Source of the DNA: Rotaria sordida | Taxonomy: Eukaryota; Rotifera; Eurotatoria; Philodinida; Philodinidae | Length of the DNA stretch: 64,000 nt | Assembly (NCBI GenBank): GCA_905250125.1 | Contig: CAJNOL010000420.1 | Location: 69,067-133,066, forward strand | Direction of reading: 5' to 3' | In this document: piece after piece, positions 24,693 to 36,744 of the stretch | Numbering within the stretch: position 1 is the stretch's first letter | Layout: every line of letters begins with the position of its first letter | Notes under the pieces: model-generated | Databases searched by the model: none | Seen by the model: the letters and a program-made list of their open reading frames with translations, nothing else | Told to the model about the DNA's origin: nothing | Made by a program: the position numbers and the translations under genes

Positions 24693-26782
24693 TCACTTCT
24701 TGAAGACTTGAACTGAGTGCAAAAGAAAAATACCTGAAAAACAAAGCAGATGTTTGAAATGATCTAAAAAGAATGATAGGTGGTTACCAGCTGCAAGACA
24801 ATTGTAAACGACTGGACTTCCCTTTGATCGTTCTATAGCCTTACTTTTAATCGTATATCGAGTTTTTATATGTTGAGGTGCTATATTTATTGATGATGAT
24901 AACATACAAATTTCGATTCTGACCTACATCAAACATTCTGTTAGCAATATGGAGGATGTGCTAGTGATATCACACGTAGACATACATATTCACTATATAA
25001 ATATTATTCTGTATCTTATTTTATTTCCTTTGATCTCTAAGTGATTTCTTTGTTTCCTAATTCTTTACAGATAGATACAGCTTTACAGTTTAAGTTAGTT
25101 GTTATTCTTTCCTTTTGAAATAAACATCATGTGCAAGTATATCAAGACACATGCATATATACATATATATATTTATCTGGCCAAAGTAAACTGAACTTTT
25201 TATTTTTCCGATTATTTCATCTTATACTATTGTCGTTTACGATCACAGTTATATCATAGATAGATATTCGATTACTCAGCATATGCTGACGTTTCAGCTC
25301 TATAGAGTGAAAATTTATTGAGGAAATTACAAGTTTACCTCATGTGCTCATCTGTCATTGAAACTGAAATTTCCCGTTTTATTATTTTTTCTATAATTTT
25401 TTATTTCATTTGAGATTCGCATTGATAGTTAATTAGCATACTCGACTAGAGAAGGAGCTAGCTTAACATATTCTCCTTCTCTAGCCGAGTATGCTAGTTA
25501 ACTAACTATTAATTCGAATTCGAAATGGAATAAAAAATTATAGAAAACATAATACAACGCAAAGTTCTGGTTTCAATGTCAGATGAGCACATAAGGTATA
25601 CTTATAGTTTCCTCAATAAGTTTTCATTCTATAGAGCTGAAACGTCAGCATGTGCTGAATAATCGAATATCTATCTATGCTGTATATATGAGCTTAAACG
25701 ACAATGCAGAAACCAAATAATTGAAATACTAGAGTGTTTAGTATACTTTGGTCAGAGAATATATGTATACATATAACTACAGAAAAGAGAAGAGGAGAAT
25801 GTTCTAAAAGAGGAGTTGATCATGAATTAGCGATGGAAAAGAAAACTTTTTGTTGATTTTAAGGCATATGTCTTACTTGAAGAGTCAAGACACAGCTTGT
25901 CATCGTCTATCCACAAATCAGGTGATGTGACGGATTTTTCTGCTTCTCCAGCAACTTGACCATATGGAAGTTTTGTTTCATTTTGATCATCGAAGTTATT
26001 TCCGGTGTTGATAACTGAAAAATAAGATAACTGGCTATGAGAATAATGTCAACAAACTCTTTGTAAGCTACATGCCAGAACTGTCATTGCTTATCGATAG
26101 ATACAGTTGCTTGTGACTACTTCTTTCTATTAGAAAAAAATTTCCATAGACACAATGCCGGTCAAGTGTTGAACTTACGCAATTGACTGACACTTTGGAG
26201 GAGTTCCTTATATCGCTCAGAAATGTAATCATCATCACTACAGAAGATTGTATGCTTGCAATTATTTTTATTCATCATAGAAAGTGGAAAATAATTCCGA
26301 TGATCTTTGTTAAGAAGGATAAAAGCACACTGCTGTTGTCGTGGCCCCGGCTCATTCGAACCATTCAATTGTTTTATTTTTATTCCATTTTGATCAACAA
26401 TGAGAATATTTAAAAGCAGATTGTACACATCAACAAAAGCTTGCAAACTACAGATTTCAGTATTAAAATCTGTAGTACTTCCCTGCATATTCAAGAATGT
26501 TTGTGCGATCAAAGCAGCAGTATCATCATCGATCAAACCAAGTCCAATACAAATTACAATGAAATGAATGTATTGTGCAAAAGTCAAAGCAATTTTGTCC
26601 TTCACAAAGTGTCCAATCCACGAAGAACTAAGAACATAGACGAAAATAGTATCGAAATTAATCTAACAATAGTTAGTTAATTACTTGTGAGATCGACTTA
26701 TATTCGTTACTATGGTAGTATTTTGTACATAATGACTCACTGGATCATCTTCATCTGTAGAAACGTGTGCTGTTTCAGACAT
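24693..26782 (-). CDS. Divergent OTU-like protein, 3' end unresolved
   Basis: ATG at 26782, then exons 26782-26741, 26662-26179 and 26014-25877 join with matching phases (about 221 residues). The main exon resembles the second half of the OTU fold next door: TEICSLQAFVDVYNLLLNIL aligns with GEIELRALTLLYNKL, and the spacing to HRNYFPL matches the GGNHYDPL block. I see no DGSC nucleophile motif, so it may be inactive. A further open stretch (24925-24693) follows a 950-bp intron holding a long palindrome, but its phase does not join the previous exon. It may be a truncated sister of the OTU-ULP gene, its former N-terminal part, or a decaying duplicate. Confidence 0.5.
25155..25779. repeat. Long palindrome, about 300-bp arms
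   Basis: The sequence from about 25155 to 25457 is the imperfect reverse complement of 25473-25779, around a loop of only about 15 nt (25458-25472). Matching blocks include GCATACTCG(A/G)CTAGAGAAGGAG, ATGTGCTCATCTG, CAGCA(T)ATGCTGACGTTTCAGCTCTATAGA and CCAAAGTA. It would fold into a near-continuous hairpin. No coding capacity is seen. It lies in the intron region of the OTU-like gene and is probably a fold-back element. Confidence 0.9.
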
Positions 26783-28098
26783 TGCCAGATGTGTGTTTAG
26801 AGTATGATTTATCCGAGAAAGATGTCGAATATTCTATAAACAACAGTCTGAAAAAGATAAACGGTGTATGAATTATATCTATCTTCTTTTATTCAATGCA
26901 ACTATGGGTATCGAGAGAATGACACAACCTAGAGATATGATTGAGAATATTGCTTGAAAAAAAAGATCAGATTAAACTGTAATTGTATCATTGCCCCAGT
27001 TCGTTAGCTTAGTGAGCACGATGATCTAGAATAATAATACCTCTTTCACAAAAAAATATCGAATGTTCATTATTGATAATTTCTACAATGAATGTACTAA
27101 TAAAACTACTTTCGAAAGAGTCAGAGAACTTACATTAGTTTAGGTTATGTGAAGCAAGCCAAACTGTACACTATTATTTGATACTTATCGATAAGACCTA
27201 TGGTTCAAATGAAACACTAATAGTTATCAGAAATGTCCGTAAATTTCAACTGTAAGAATGAATTTCTTCAAAGATCTCATCAAAAGTCTCCCAACGACAT
27301 AAAATTCATGTAGTCCCTTTCTGAACTTGGTGATTGATATAGAAAAAAATATATATTCACTCCCTAGTTGTTCACTATGGCATTTTTCCTTATCATCATT
27401 CGATTTGTCTTGATCAAGTAGGTTTCGAATATTAACATGTTAGTTCTCTAATGATTTGGTGTTAATTACAAATAGTTGCTTATCATCTGCTGCTATTTAT
27501 AGAATAAATCTCTCCACAAAAACCCATAAATTTTCCATTGTCTATCTAATTGTTCTTTGTTACGCAACTAGTTTTAGGCGATATTGAAATTCTAACGAAT
27601 AGCTTTCACCGCACAATTAACAATTTTATGAATGCCATTCGGAGTTGAATAATAGCGAGTTCTGACCGTTTCTGATGAAAAGAACCGTGACCAAGTCAAA
27701 GGATGAATCGGTTTGATGCATATGAATGTAACTGCATTAGCTAGAAGGAGATGATCATCAACAATAATAAAGAAAAGATAGTAAATTGATTAGGTTTTGT
27801 GAAAAAAAAACGAAGAGGCATATGTTTGTGTTACTAAACTACATCGCAACATTAATAACGTTCTCGGTACTGTATGATGTATGCATAGTTATGCATACTC
27901 ATTGCAATTATTGGTAGATTGAATACGATATGATTGTGATAATTTCTTAAGAGAGAAAGTCTTAGTATGGAAGGAATTATGCTTCATTGTTTTTCTTCAT
28001 GTTGTAGAACGCACATTTCTCATACAAATCATACCTTTATATAATCAATCATGAAAGAGAAAAACAACAGAAAAAGAACAACGAACGAGAGGAAGAAA
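26783..28098. other. Intergenic, nothing recognised
   Basis: No supported gene on either strand. The part just above 26783 should hold the promoter of the minus-strand OTU-like gene. Confidence 0.45.
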
Positions 28099-29152
28099 AT
28101 TATTGAAAAAACTAAAGTAACTAGATTATCATTCATTTTATTAATATTTTAATTAATTTGTGTGACGTTTCGTTCTTACTAGAGATGGGCAAGGCAGCTT
28201 TTTCTTGACACAAGTCAAGTATCAAATCATTGGCTTGAATTCTTTTAAGTTTCATAATTTAATCATACATCAATCTATTGAAGAGTTTTAGATCAGCTCC
28301 TGATTACATTTTAACATTGTTAGCATCTATAATGTCTTTCTTAATATTTTGGCCCTATGTTGTCGAAATATAAAACCATTTTATGCAAGAATTCTCTCGA
28401 TAGGTGATGACCTTACACAAGAACTTTCAATAGACACATATCTGAAGAATAATATAATGGATGGAAACCAGCTTGTGAAATTGAATCATTCATGTTCAGT
28501 TATTATAAAAATTGAAAAAAATTTAACTGGTTTAATAAAATGGGTCACATATGAGTAATTCTTGTCCTTATATTTAGTTATGCAACTGCTAATAACACTG
28601 TCGGATATTTTCTTCCTTACTTGATAAGTACCATCCAGATATACTATGATGAAAACATGAGCAGTTTTTTTTTTACATAGTATCTATGATAAAGAAAAGC
28701 ATAGAATTTCATATTGAAACAAATAATAACTTTACGTGGTCTAAATCTAGAAGGTATTGAAGTTGTAAAAATGTGTCTGACTTGACTTATCCATCCCTGG
28801 TTCTTACAAAGAACATCTTCAGACATAATTTTAGTAAAAGAAAAATTAAAAGAAAATAAAAGAATTTAAAAAATAGCATTACAAGGTAAAGAATATCTTT
28901 CGTTATATTTAAACATTCCAATGAAAATGCATTATCCTTCTCCCCCTTCCATTGCAATGTTTAAAAGTAACAAAAGAAATTCTTTATGTTGTAAAATAAT
29001 ATTGTTTAGATTCTTTTATCTTCTTTTAACTTTTCTTTTACTAAAGGTTATGTCTGAAAATGTTCTGTGTAAGAACGAAATCTCAGATAAATTAATTAAA
29101 ATATTAATAAAATGATTGATAGTCTAGTTACTTTAATTTTCAATACTCAATA
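28099..29152. mobile_element. Nested fold-back element with ~80-bp terminal inverted repeats
   Basis: The outer arms 28099-28179 and 29069-29152 share ATTTTATTAATATTTTAATT, AAAGTAACTAGA and CGTTCTTAC as reverse complements. A second palindrome lies inside, about 28800-28925 against 28945-29070 (TCAGACATAA, TTTAGTAAAAGAAAA, AAACATT(C/G)CAATG). The 69-codon frame at 28349-28558 is not recognisable. This is a non-autonomous composite of inverted repeats. Confidence 0.8.
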
Positions 29153-29510
29153 ACTGTGAAAGAGAATAGACACATCGGTGTTATCGAAATGAAAGATAAA
29201 ATAGCGACATCTATACTTACAAGAAAAGAAATGACAAAGCTTTTGGTTGCAAGAAAAGACAAGGGAAGGTTAAACATTACGTGCAAACAGTTAATTCAAT
29301 CAAAAACAAATGAGAGTAGATAATAATATAATAATAAGCTCAACCGAGAACATCATACCGACGAGCAGTTGGTTGTAATACGAATGCAAATGATGAAACG
29401 AAAAAATTTTTTGAAAAAGAATCACGCAAGCGTACGGCAATGTGCGTGTCACAACTGACAGGATGCTATAGCGAGTCAGAGAAAAAGAACGTAGCAAATG
29501 AATCACATAA

Positions 29511-30010
29511 GTGATGGAAAAAAAGATGATTCATACATTCCACCTGAGATCACGTGCCTTGTAACGAAAGAAACTAAAACGCTCATGCTTTCGATTGCGA
29601 TTGAATTGTAATGCAATTACGATTGCATTGTGACATAGTGGCGTTGCAGTTTCGGCTCTTTTCAATCGCCATTAAAAAAACTTACGATGTAGAGTCATGA
29701 GTAGTCATGACAAGATAATTGCATCTGGGTGTAACTAGAAGTTTCTATCACGACTATACGCAATTATGTCGTAATTATTCGCAATAACTTATCATAGTAC
29801 AATCTTAGTTACCGTGTATCTGCGTCATAGTTGCTAAAAATAGAAGCAGTACAGATATATATTTAACAAGACGACATACCATATGTTATGACGTCAATGA
29901 AAACAGTCAACGCGAGAATGGAGAAGAGAACACAAAAAAAGCAAAGTCCACATAGGTGGAAAAAACAATGATTCAGAAATTCCCGCTGAAGTCACGTGTA
30001 TCATCAACGC
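29511..30010 (+). repeat. Direct repeat pair spaced 440 bp
   Basis: The segments at 29511-29570 and 29951-30010 share GGAAAAAA, ATGATTCA, ATTCC and TCACGTG in the same order (about 75-80 percent by eye). They could be remnants of short terminal direct repeats or a local duplication; nothing coding lies between them. Confidence 0.5.
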
Positions 30011-30283
30011 AAAAAACAGCAAAAATATTTTATGAGATTATATGTTTGGATTGTTAGATGTAGAAATTTATTTTAATAAATAAACCGAAAAAATAATAAT
30101 AAAAATAGAAATTGAAGTAAAAACAGCAACGAAAACAACTAGAAAACACAACAACATAACGAATATTAATCGATACGGTGTACCTATTAGTTGATAAAAA
30201 AAACAATGGAAGCGATAACACCGATGTCGAGACGAGCGATTATAGTACTTGTTCTGAACAAGTGAGAGCATGTTAAACGCCAT

Positions 30284-30395
30284 CGTAGGGTTTGGGTGTG
30301 TGTGTGGGTAGGAAATTAATGCCAACATTTGTACACTCACACCCATGCTCACATTCCACACACACATTTACACCCACACCCATATATATAAAATG
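30284..30395. repeat. GTGTGGG-rich / CACCC-rich hairpin block
   Basis: GGGTTTGGGTGTGTGTGTGGG is answered 30-90 bp later by CACACCCATG, ACACACACATTT and ACACCCACACCCATA, an imperfect inverted repeat. The unit is reminiscent of bdelloid telomere-type TGTGGG, but no regular array is present. Confidence 0.5.
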
Positions 30396-30411
30396 AGCCT
30401 GGACAGAGAAA

Positions 30412-30490
30412 TTTTGTTTGCCAAATGAGCTATTTTTGACCCCTGTTTGGTCAATATATTCGTCAAACGTCACGAAATAGGACTGAAAAC
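30412..30490 (+). repeat. Interspersed repeat shared with 41455-41540
   Basis: Both copies carry CTATTTTT(T)GACCC.TGTTTGG, an ATAT(C/T)CGTCAA-type block and CGTCA in the same order and spacing. It is a short dispersed fragment with no coding content. Confidence 0.55.
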
Positions 30491-30894
30491 ATACCCACAC
30501 TTACAAATCTCTCAGCAAGTGTCCATTTTCATGCCTTACAGAGGCAAATGTTGGAAAAGATCATGCAATGGCTGCTACAGAAAAGTAAAAATTCAACGTA
30601 TCGAAGAAACTGGAAGTCTCTAGAGTAGAGAGCTGTATCGGATTCATTTTTCCAAATACAATCTATCGTTCTTTCAATGTATTTTTTCACAACTGATGTA
30701 AAAATCAATGTGTCATAAAACTATCGATTCATATGATCTATATAAATATCATAGCGATAGTTCAAACAATTACATAACTTATCATTCTTCTATAACATGC
30801 CAACAAATCCATTAGTGTTAACATAGTTGTCCTATTTTTTGTCATTAAACTTTTCAAAAATGTTAAACGATAACATTCGATGTAACAGTAGTGA

Positions 30895-30958
30895 GATAAG
30901 GGTGGGTGCAGATGAAGAGAACATCCGCATCCGCACCTACATCCCACACCCTCACTAG
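30895..30958. repeat. GT-rich short inverted block
   Basis: AAGGGTGGGTGCAGATG is answered by CATCCGCACCTACATCCCACACCC. Similar in style to the blocks at 8557-8645 and 30284-30395. Confidence 0.4.
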
Positions 30959-31327
30959 AGTCTACTTTATGCATAGGTTTCAAACTCAAAAATGACTTAT
31001 CACTTCGAACAGTGCCCTTATAAGAACATTTATATTTAAAAAAATGGAATGTAAGATATTTTTATGTCGTACACATAATTGGGATGCTACTATAGCAACA
31101 ACAAGTATTAAAAGTATAATAACATTGAGAAAAGCTTCCCATAATAAAAGAAACTTTCTGCTGCACAACTAAAGTTTCAGCAAATGTATAAAAAATTATT
31201 TGTAATAGCAGTAAGTAAGACTCAATATGCAGAATATTTTGTATAATATGGAAATAACTGATAATGAGATATCATTCCATTTGGTTCACAGTAAAGTGTT
31301 ACTATAACTTTTTTGTAATTTTGAATG

Positions 31328-31790
31328 AGCGCATTTTAATCGAAATATTGTAAATAATTTCGATAATTTATACAGTTTATGTTTTAATTCTATTTGATAA
31401 GGTCGTTTTGGTGGTTTGAAATATTCTAAATCAAGTTGGATGGCATACTAAGAATTTGTCATATTGATATAAATATGTTGTATAGATTCATTCCATACTA
31501 AACGATATGTAATAAATCTATAGATTGCACATGTATATCGTAATGAAGCAAACTATGGTTCTGCACCAAAATACCATACTAATGACCATCTAACAAACGA
31601 TAAACTTAAAGTAACTCCAACACCAAACGCATGTTTTGTTGGAATTTTGAAACTTGAAATTCTTCGAAGAATAAGAACAGCATCAAATATACAATTAACA
31701 GTTGCATCTAATAAAGCTATAATATCCACATAAACAATGAGTAATAGATATGATTGATTTCTAATTTCGAATACGAGCCAATGGAAGTGA
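31328..31790 (-). pseudogene. Decayed membrane-protein-like frame
   Basis: Read on the minus strand, one frame gives about 150 residues (DIIALLDATVNCIFDAVLIL, HAFGVGVTLSLSFVRWSLVW, QLDLEYFKPPKRPYQIELK) interrupted by only two stops, one TAG after WYFGAEP and one after NMTNS. Composition and length between stops suggest a former exon of a gene I do not recognise. Confidence 0.4.
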
Positions 31791-32229
31791 TCAAGTCAAT
31801 ATGATCAAAGATGTGTTTGTCAATCTAAAGAAGAAAATATCCCCATCTGCACGCGTATCCTCGCTATCTGATAGAACTCGTTGGATCCCACTTGATAGAT
31901 GAATCGGTCCAAAAAAAACTCGAATCTGGACTTAGCATAACCTATCTTGTTCTATGTCATCATGGAAATATTATACAGAAGAAATAAATTTTGAAAAAAT
32001 GTCTATTTATTGTACACATGTCTATTTTGTTTTGTCTGAGTTTGTGAAAAACTGTTTATAAATTACTTTAACATGATAAAGAAAAAGACTAAATTATGTC
32101 TAGTAATAAAAAGAAATTATATAGTTCTATATTTATTCATATCACAAAGGGCAACAATAATAATAAATATTGATATATATAAATCATAGTCTGAAAATAT
32201 TGCAGGTCTAAAAGGAAATTTTTTCTGAT

Positions 32230-34608
32230 TTAAAAACTGTTGTCAGGTTCTTTATAACAATTCGATAAATGTTCAAGATATGTCGATTCTTCCCTGCTTG
32301 AGAATTGTCGTTCACATTTTGGACATCCATATTGTTTTGATGGAGACGAAGAATCAAGGTCATTCGTACTTGCTGAAATAGAACAAATGAAGACATAAAA
32401 ATTCATTTCAAGTTCATTAACTGTATCAAGAAATTCATAATTTTATATAAAATATTTTCTTTTGCTATTACATGAAAATCGGCTAGAAACTAGTGGTAAT
32501 TCATTAATAGGAACTATAGATGACTTTTCATATTGTGTTTCATTATTCACTAGATGAATATCCTAATAACTGAATTATGAATATTATGACATCTCTCTTA
32601 CTACATGTATAAGTAATTTTGTGAGAATATCATTCAATGAATGAAAAAGTAATGTATCGAATGAGTGAAATGCATTGGTTAATTTTAATAATATATATGT
32701 ACCTGAATATTGTTGTCGATCAGCAAGAGCGCGAAGTCTAGATACAAGAGTATTATCAACATTAGCATTAAAAGCAGCCGATTGTTGCGTGTTAAAAGGA
32801 GGTTCTTTACTAGGATCAATAATCGTTTTGAATGAAGAATCTTGATGTGGAAAATTTTCTAGAAAAATAAATAAAATGCATTTAGACATTTCATATAATA
32901 GATGGATTGAAAGTTTCATAATGAAATTGTTATCGATATTATATCCAGGAATGTACAGTGTTGTTGTACATACTGAATAATGAGTCATTGGCATCAGTAT
33001 TCACTGAAATGCTGATTAAACTATCATTCGCGTTCACAGTAACATTGACACATCAACTCTAGTTGCGATTATTGACAAACAGTTCAATTCAAGTTATAAT
33101 GATAATACAAAATTTCATTTGTGATAAAGTACAATCCGAAATATCAAAAGTATTCTTGGTACTTTCAATTCTCAAGAGTGAATCCGTATGATACAATCGT
33201 CATGAATAGTACTGGTAATCAAACCCAATATTTTATCGAAATACCAGATGGTTATGTGGAATATTATAACTTCATACTAATCAGAAGTGAGTAAATCATG
33301 TCAAGTCAATATTTCATTAATCTATCTCTAGTACTCAGTATTCATTTTTTTTTTAATGAAACATTTGAGATCGAATACAAAAAGAAGAAAGAAGTCTATT
33401 GGTCAAAGCCTTTTCTTTTAATTGATATCAAATCCTAATGCTAATGTACAGCTTTTACTCTACAAAAAGCATAAATATTTTATCGAAAACAATAGTCAAA
33501 CTTATCGAGATTTATATCCGATAATGATTTCGAGCTTGCCCAGATTTTTTTAGTTTCTGCATAGTTTTTTTTTTGAAAAAAATGAACATATAAGTACTCA
33601 TGTCAAAAATCAATTATTTTCTACTGATGTCGAAGACTATTTCTGTAAGACAATATGCATTGAACTTTTTCGTTTGAATGAAAATTCATCATCGTATACT
33701 TAATCTATTTCATGCTTCTATGCTATCATTGTAGTGATTAATCGATAGATATAATTGTTATGAAGTATGAATGACTTGTTTCTATCTATTTGAAATGGTA
33801 TCAATTGTGAATTCTACATTCTGATATTCACCTTGGTATGGTAAAAGTTTGAAAAGTTCATTGATTTGATTTTGTTGATTTTTAACTAAATTCTGAAGTT
33901 TTCTTGTTTCTTCTTCTATTTCCATCCATTCTTCATAATCAACTATTGAATCTAAAATTTATAATTAATTAAATAATTAGTTTTTTTTTTTTTGTTTTTT
34001 ATAAATTATCTTACTTATTCGAGAAATTTTTCTATTAGTATTATCTTCATTGTCTGATGTTATAATTAATTTTTTTAAATATGAAATTTCCTCTTGAAAT
34101 TGTTCATTTTTTTCTTTTTGTTCATTAAATCTCTTATCATGTAAATCTGATATATCATTAAATAATATATCTAAATCTTTCAATTTTTTTTTATTTGAAG
34201 AATATAGTGATCGAATAAAATCAATAAGACGTGTTATTAAATTACGATCACAATCGAATTGTGTATTAGATTTTTGTTTAAGTTCTTGTCGATAATAATT
34301 TAAAATTTGTTCAAGTTGATTAGTTCTTTCATCTAAATAATGTTCAATAAATATATGATCATGTTTAACATTAGAATTTTGTTTGATTACTTTGATCATA
34401 CACAATTTTCGATGATTGATTAGCTTGTTGTAAATGTTTTAGAATAGGTATATGAGTACTTATAGGTGCATCATTAGGATCATACAAAAATGAATGATTT
34501 ATCATAGTTAGATCAATATCATCCTATTTAAAATCAAAAAGAAAATGGAATAAAACTTTTAATGTTGTTTAAATTTACTTGATTGTCATTGCGAGAAGTA
34601 TTATACAT
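32230..34608 (-). pseudogene. Decayed paralogue of the coiled-coil / UBZ-like zinc-finger gene
   Basis: The exon plan mirrors the intact copy at 38900-42544: 34608-34579, 34523-34015, 33951-33832 and 32858-32230. Exon 2 carries the same LEQILNYYRQELKQ and DILFNDISDLHDKRFNEQKE coiled-coil, but its upstream half is in another frame (frameshift before about 34378). The last exon stops after VREMS near 32585, has lost the CPIC of the first zinc finger (it now reads KYFI, stop, NYEF) and keeps the second finger (YGCPKCERQFSS...YLEHLSNC). Intron sequences are also homologous, so this is a segmental duplicate that has died. Confidence 0.85.
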
Positions 34609-35014
34609 AGCTATTGAAAATAAGGAATGGTGTTTTTTTTTCTAAGTTTGTTTTGTATATAGAATCTAGAAAAATAGAATAATGAAGAGAAGAAAAATTA
34701 TTTTCGTTAAGTGTCCAACTTTATGATTATTATTTCAAAGCAAAAAGATAACTAATGTTTTATGAATAGATAAGGACAAGTAAAATTATCAATATTTACT
34801 TAGAAAAAAAAGGTCTGTTTTATATTTAATCTGCTGATTTTATAGTAAATTCATAAAAGAGCGATTCGTCGTAATTTTAGACATTCATAATCTTTATATT
34901 TAAATCACATTATTAATTGTATTATAAAGAAAAGATAAAATTCTTCTGACAAGAAAACTACTCAAACTGATAACCACCGAGTTCATAAGGAGATTTCGAG
35001 AAACCTCGAAAAAT
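34609..35014. other. Non-coding, nothing recognised
   Basis: The upstream flank of the pseudogene; no gene or clear repeat. Confidence 0.45.
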
Positions 35015-35371
35015 CTTAGAAGGGTTCGTGCCCATGAGCCTGTAGAATTGAGTTATAACCATTTTACTGAACTTTCGACCTGAAATTCAGCTCACTTTTG
35101 GAATATTCTGAATGTTTTTTCAACAGAAAAGACCGTTCGTTTGTCGAGATATTGAATTTTGTCAAGTAAACTCGATTGCTGTGGCAAACATTCGTTTTTA
35201 TTTTTTGAAAATTCAATATCTTGACAAAGGAGCATTCTTTTTCGATTGAAGCTTTCAGGATATTCGACCTGTTTATTGACGAAATTCATGATCGAAATAC
35301 TGTCAGTTGATTTTTCGGTAAAACGATCATAATTCTGCTTCAGAGGTTCATGGATACGAATCCTTTTAGAA
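35015..35371. mobile_element. Small fold-back element
   Basis: The ends AGAAGGGTTCGTGCCCATGAGCC and GGTTCATGGATACGAATCCTTTTAG are imperfect inverted repeats. An inner hairpin pairs TCGAGATATTGAATTTTG with AAAATTCAATATCTTGA (about 35136-35230). No coding sequence. It is a MITE-like element. Confidence 0.65.
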
Positions 35372-35589
35372 TTTTTTCTAGTCTTAAGAAGACCTCATTA
35401 GTAAAACTTAGTTGAAAAAATGATTTTTTTAATGGTATTTGAAATTTTTATGATTGAATAGTTTGCTATGTACTTCAAAAGTGCTACATCTTATTGAGAA
35501 CATATCCCACGAAGAAATCATTGAATAGGATCGAATCTCGAGCTATCAGATTATACAATCATAACATTAATATGTCACTAACGAGAGAA

Positions 35590-35875
35590 GCTCTCCAAGT
35601 GATTCATCATCTTTTAAGTCGGAACTATATGCATCATGTAGATCCTAATGAGCTATGATTACCTTGAAAAGAGTTCCAACATCAGAAAAACTAAATTTGG
35701 AATTTCGATTTGAAATTTAGCTTTACTGATGTTTCTGAGAGGACCAAAGCACTGTGTTTATAAAATGCCATAAAAATGAAGTATCTTGGTAGCAATAAAC
35801 TATCAGTTTGAACTCTTTTCAGGGTTTACATGATGCAGATAATTCCAACTTAAAAGCGATGAATCCCTTGCAGAT
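35590..35875. mobile_element. Small fold-back element, related fragment at 48985-49030
   Basis: GATTCATCATCTTTTAAGTC...GCATCATGTA at 35601-35640 is the reverse complement, with changes, of TTACATGATGC...CTTAAAAGCGATGAATC at 35826-35864. An inner palindrome surrounds AAATTTGGAATTTCGATTTGAAATTT. A stretch in an EIF4G2 intron (CTCATTAGGATCTATATGATGC) matches its left arm. Confidence 0.65.
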
Positions 35876-36589
35876 CTTTTCTCGTAAGCAAAACACTTAT
35901 TGTCACGTTTGATTGTTCATGGCTTTGTTATCATTTCAATCTTTATGCATTACTTCATCGATTATTCAATTAACATATAAAGAAAAAAAGAAAAATATTG
36001 AACAAAAGAACTCTTGATCATGATCATTTGAAAGACTTCTCTATTATCAATATGATATTGATTTTGTTAATTATCTTTGAAAAGTATCGAATAAAAATAT
36101 TCTGTATTTATTATCTTTTCATATAGATTTTTCAATTACAATTTATAAAATAGTGAACGAATATGAAGAATTAAACTAGAGTATTAACATAAAACATTAT
36201 TTCACTATAGTTTACACAAAATTTCTTGTCGATATGATTAAGATAAGACTTCTAGTTAATGATAATGAACAAGATAGGTTAAATTTTGATAAATAATCAA
36301 AATATATATTCATTTAATCAAATTTCAAATCTTCTTCTACCATTTTTTCAATTTCCATATTTGTTTCATACATAAATAGATTGATTCAATAATCAATAAT
36401 CCATAAAAACCTATAATTAATACAAGAGAATAATGTTCATTACTTAAAGAAGAACATTCTATATTTGAAAAATTCATTTTTGATTTTGCGCAAAATAAAA
36501 CAAAAAATAAACAATCAAATTTGATCAAAAGAAGAAAAAAAACAAAATTGATAAAATTCTTAAAAAAATATAATGACAAATAATTAATT
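35876..36589. other. Non-coding, nothing secure
   Basis: A minus-strand hydrophobic frame at 36337-36579 starts only at TTG, directly follows the zinc-finger exon's stop, and is not recognisable, so no gene is called. Confidence 0.45.
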
Positions 36590-36744
36590 TCATTTTATAT
36601 AGTCATGAGCATTGATATGTTCTTCAAATTGTTGGTCATTCATTGATAGTATACTAAAGATAGCTTGACAAATTGGACATGTACGAATAGATTGAACAAA
36701 GACATTCGATTTAATTGAAGAAACAGATTGATTGATATTATTAT
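36590..36744 (-). pseudogene. Orphan terminal exon with UBZ1/TAX1BP1-type zinc finger
   Basis: After a TTTAATAG acceptor, 51 codons in one frame end HINAHDYIK and a stop. The motif CPICQAIFSILSMNDQQFEEHINAH has the Cys-X2-Cys...His-X3-His layout of the ubiquitin-binding UBZ1 fingers of TAX1BP1. It lies between the two duplicated zinc-finger genes on the same strand, but I find no exons to attach it to. It may be a remnant of a third copy or an alternative last exon. Confidence 0.55.

Noticed and set aside
29511..30010. LTR retrotransposon
   Set aside because: No TG...CA ends, primer-binding site, polypurine tract or gag/pol between the direct repeats.
30986..31168. Minus-strand 60-codon hydrophobic frame
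   Set aside because: One hydrophobic stretch only; might belong to the pseudogene at 31328-31790, but continuity could not be shown.
36337..36579. Minus-strand hydrophobic frame of 80 codons
   Set aside because: Starts at TTG, follows the zinc-finger exon's stop, and has Phe/Leu-rich composition expected from poly-A/T DNA.
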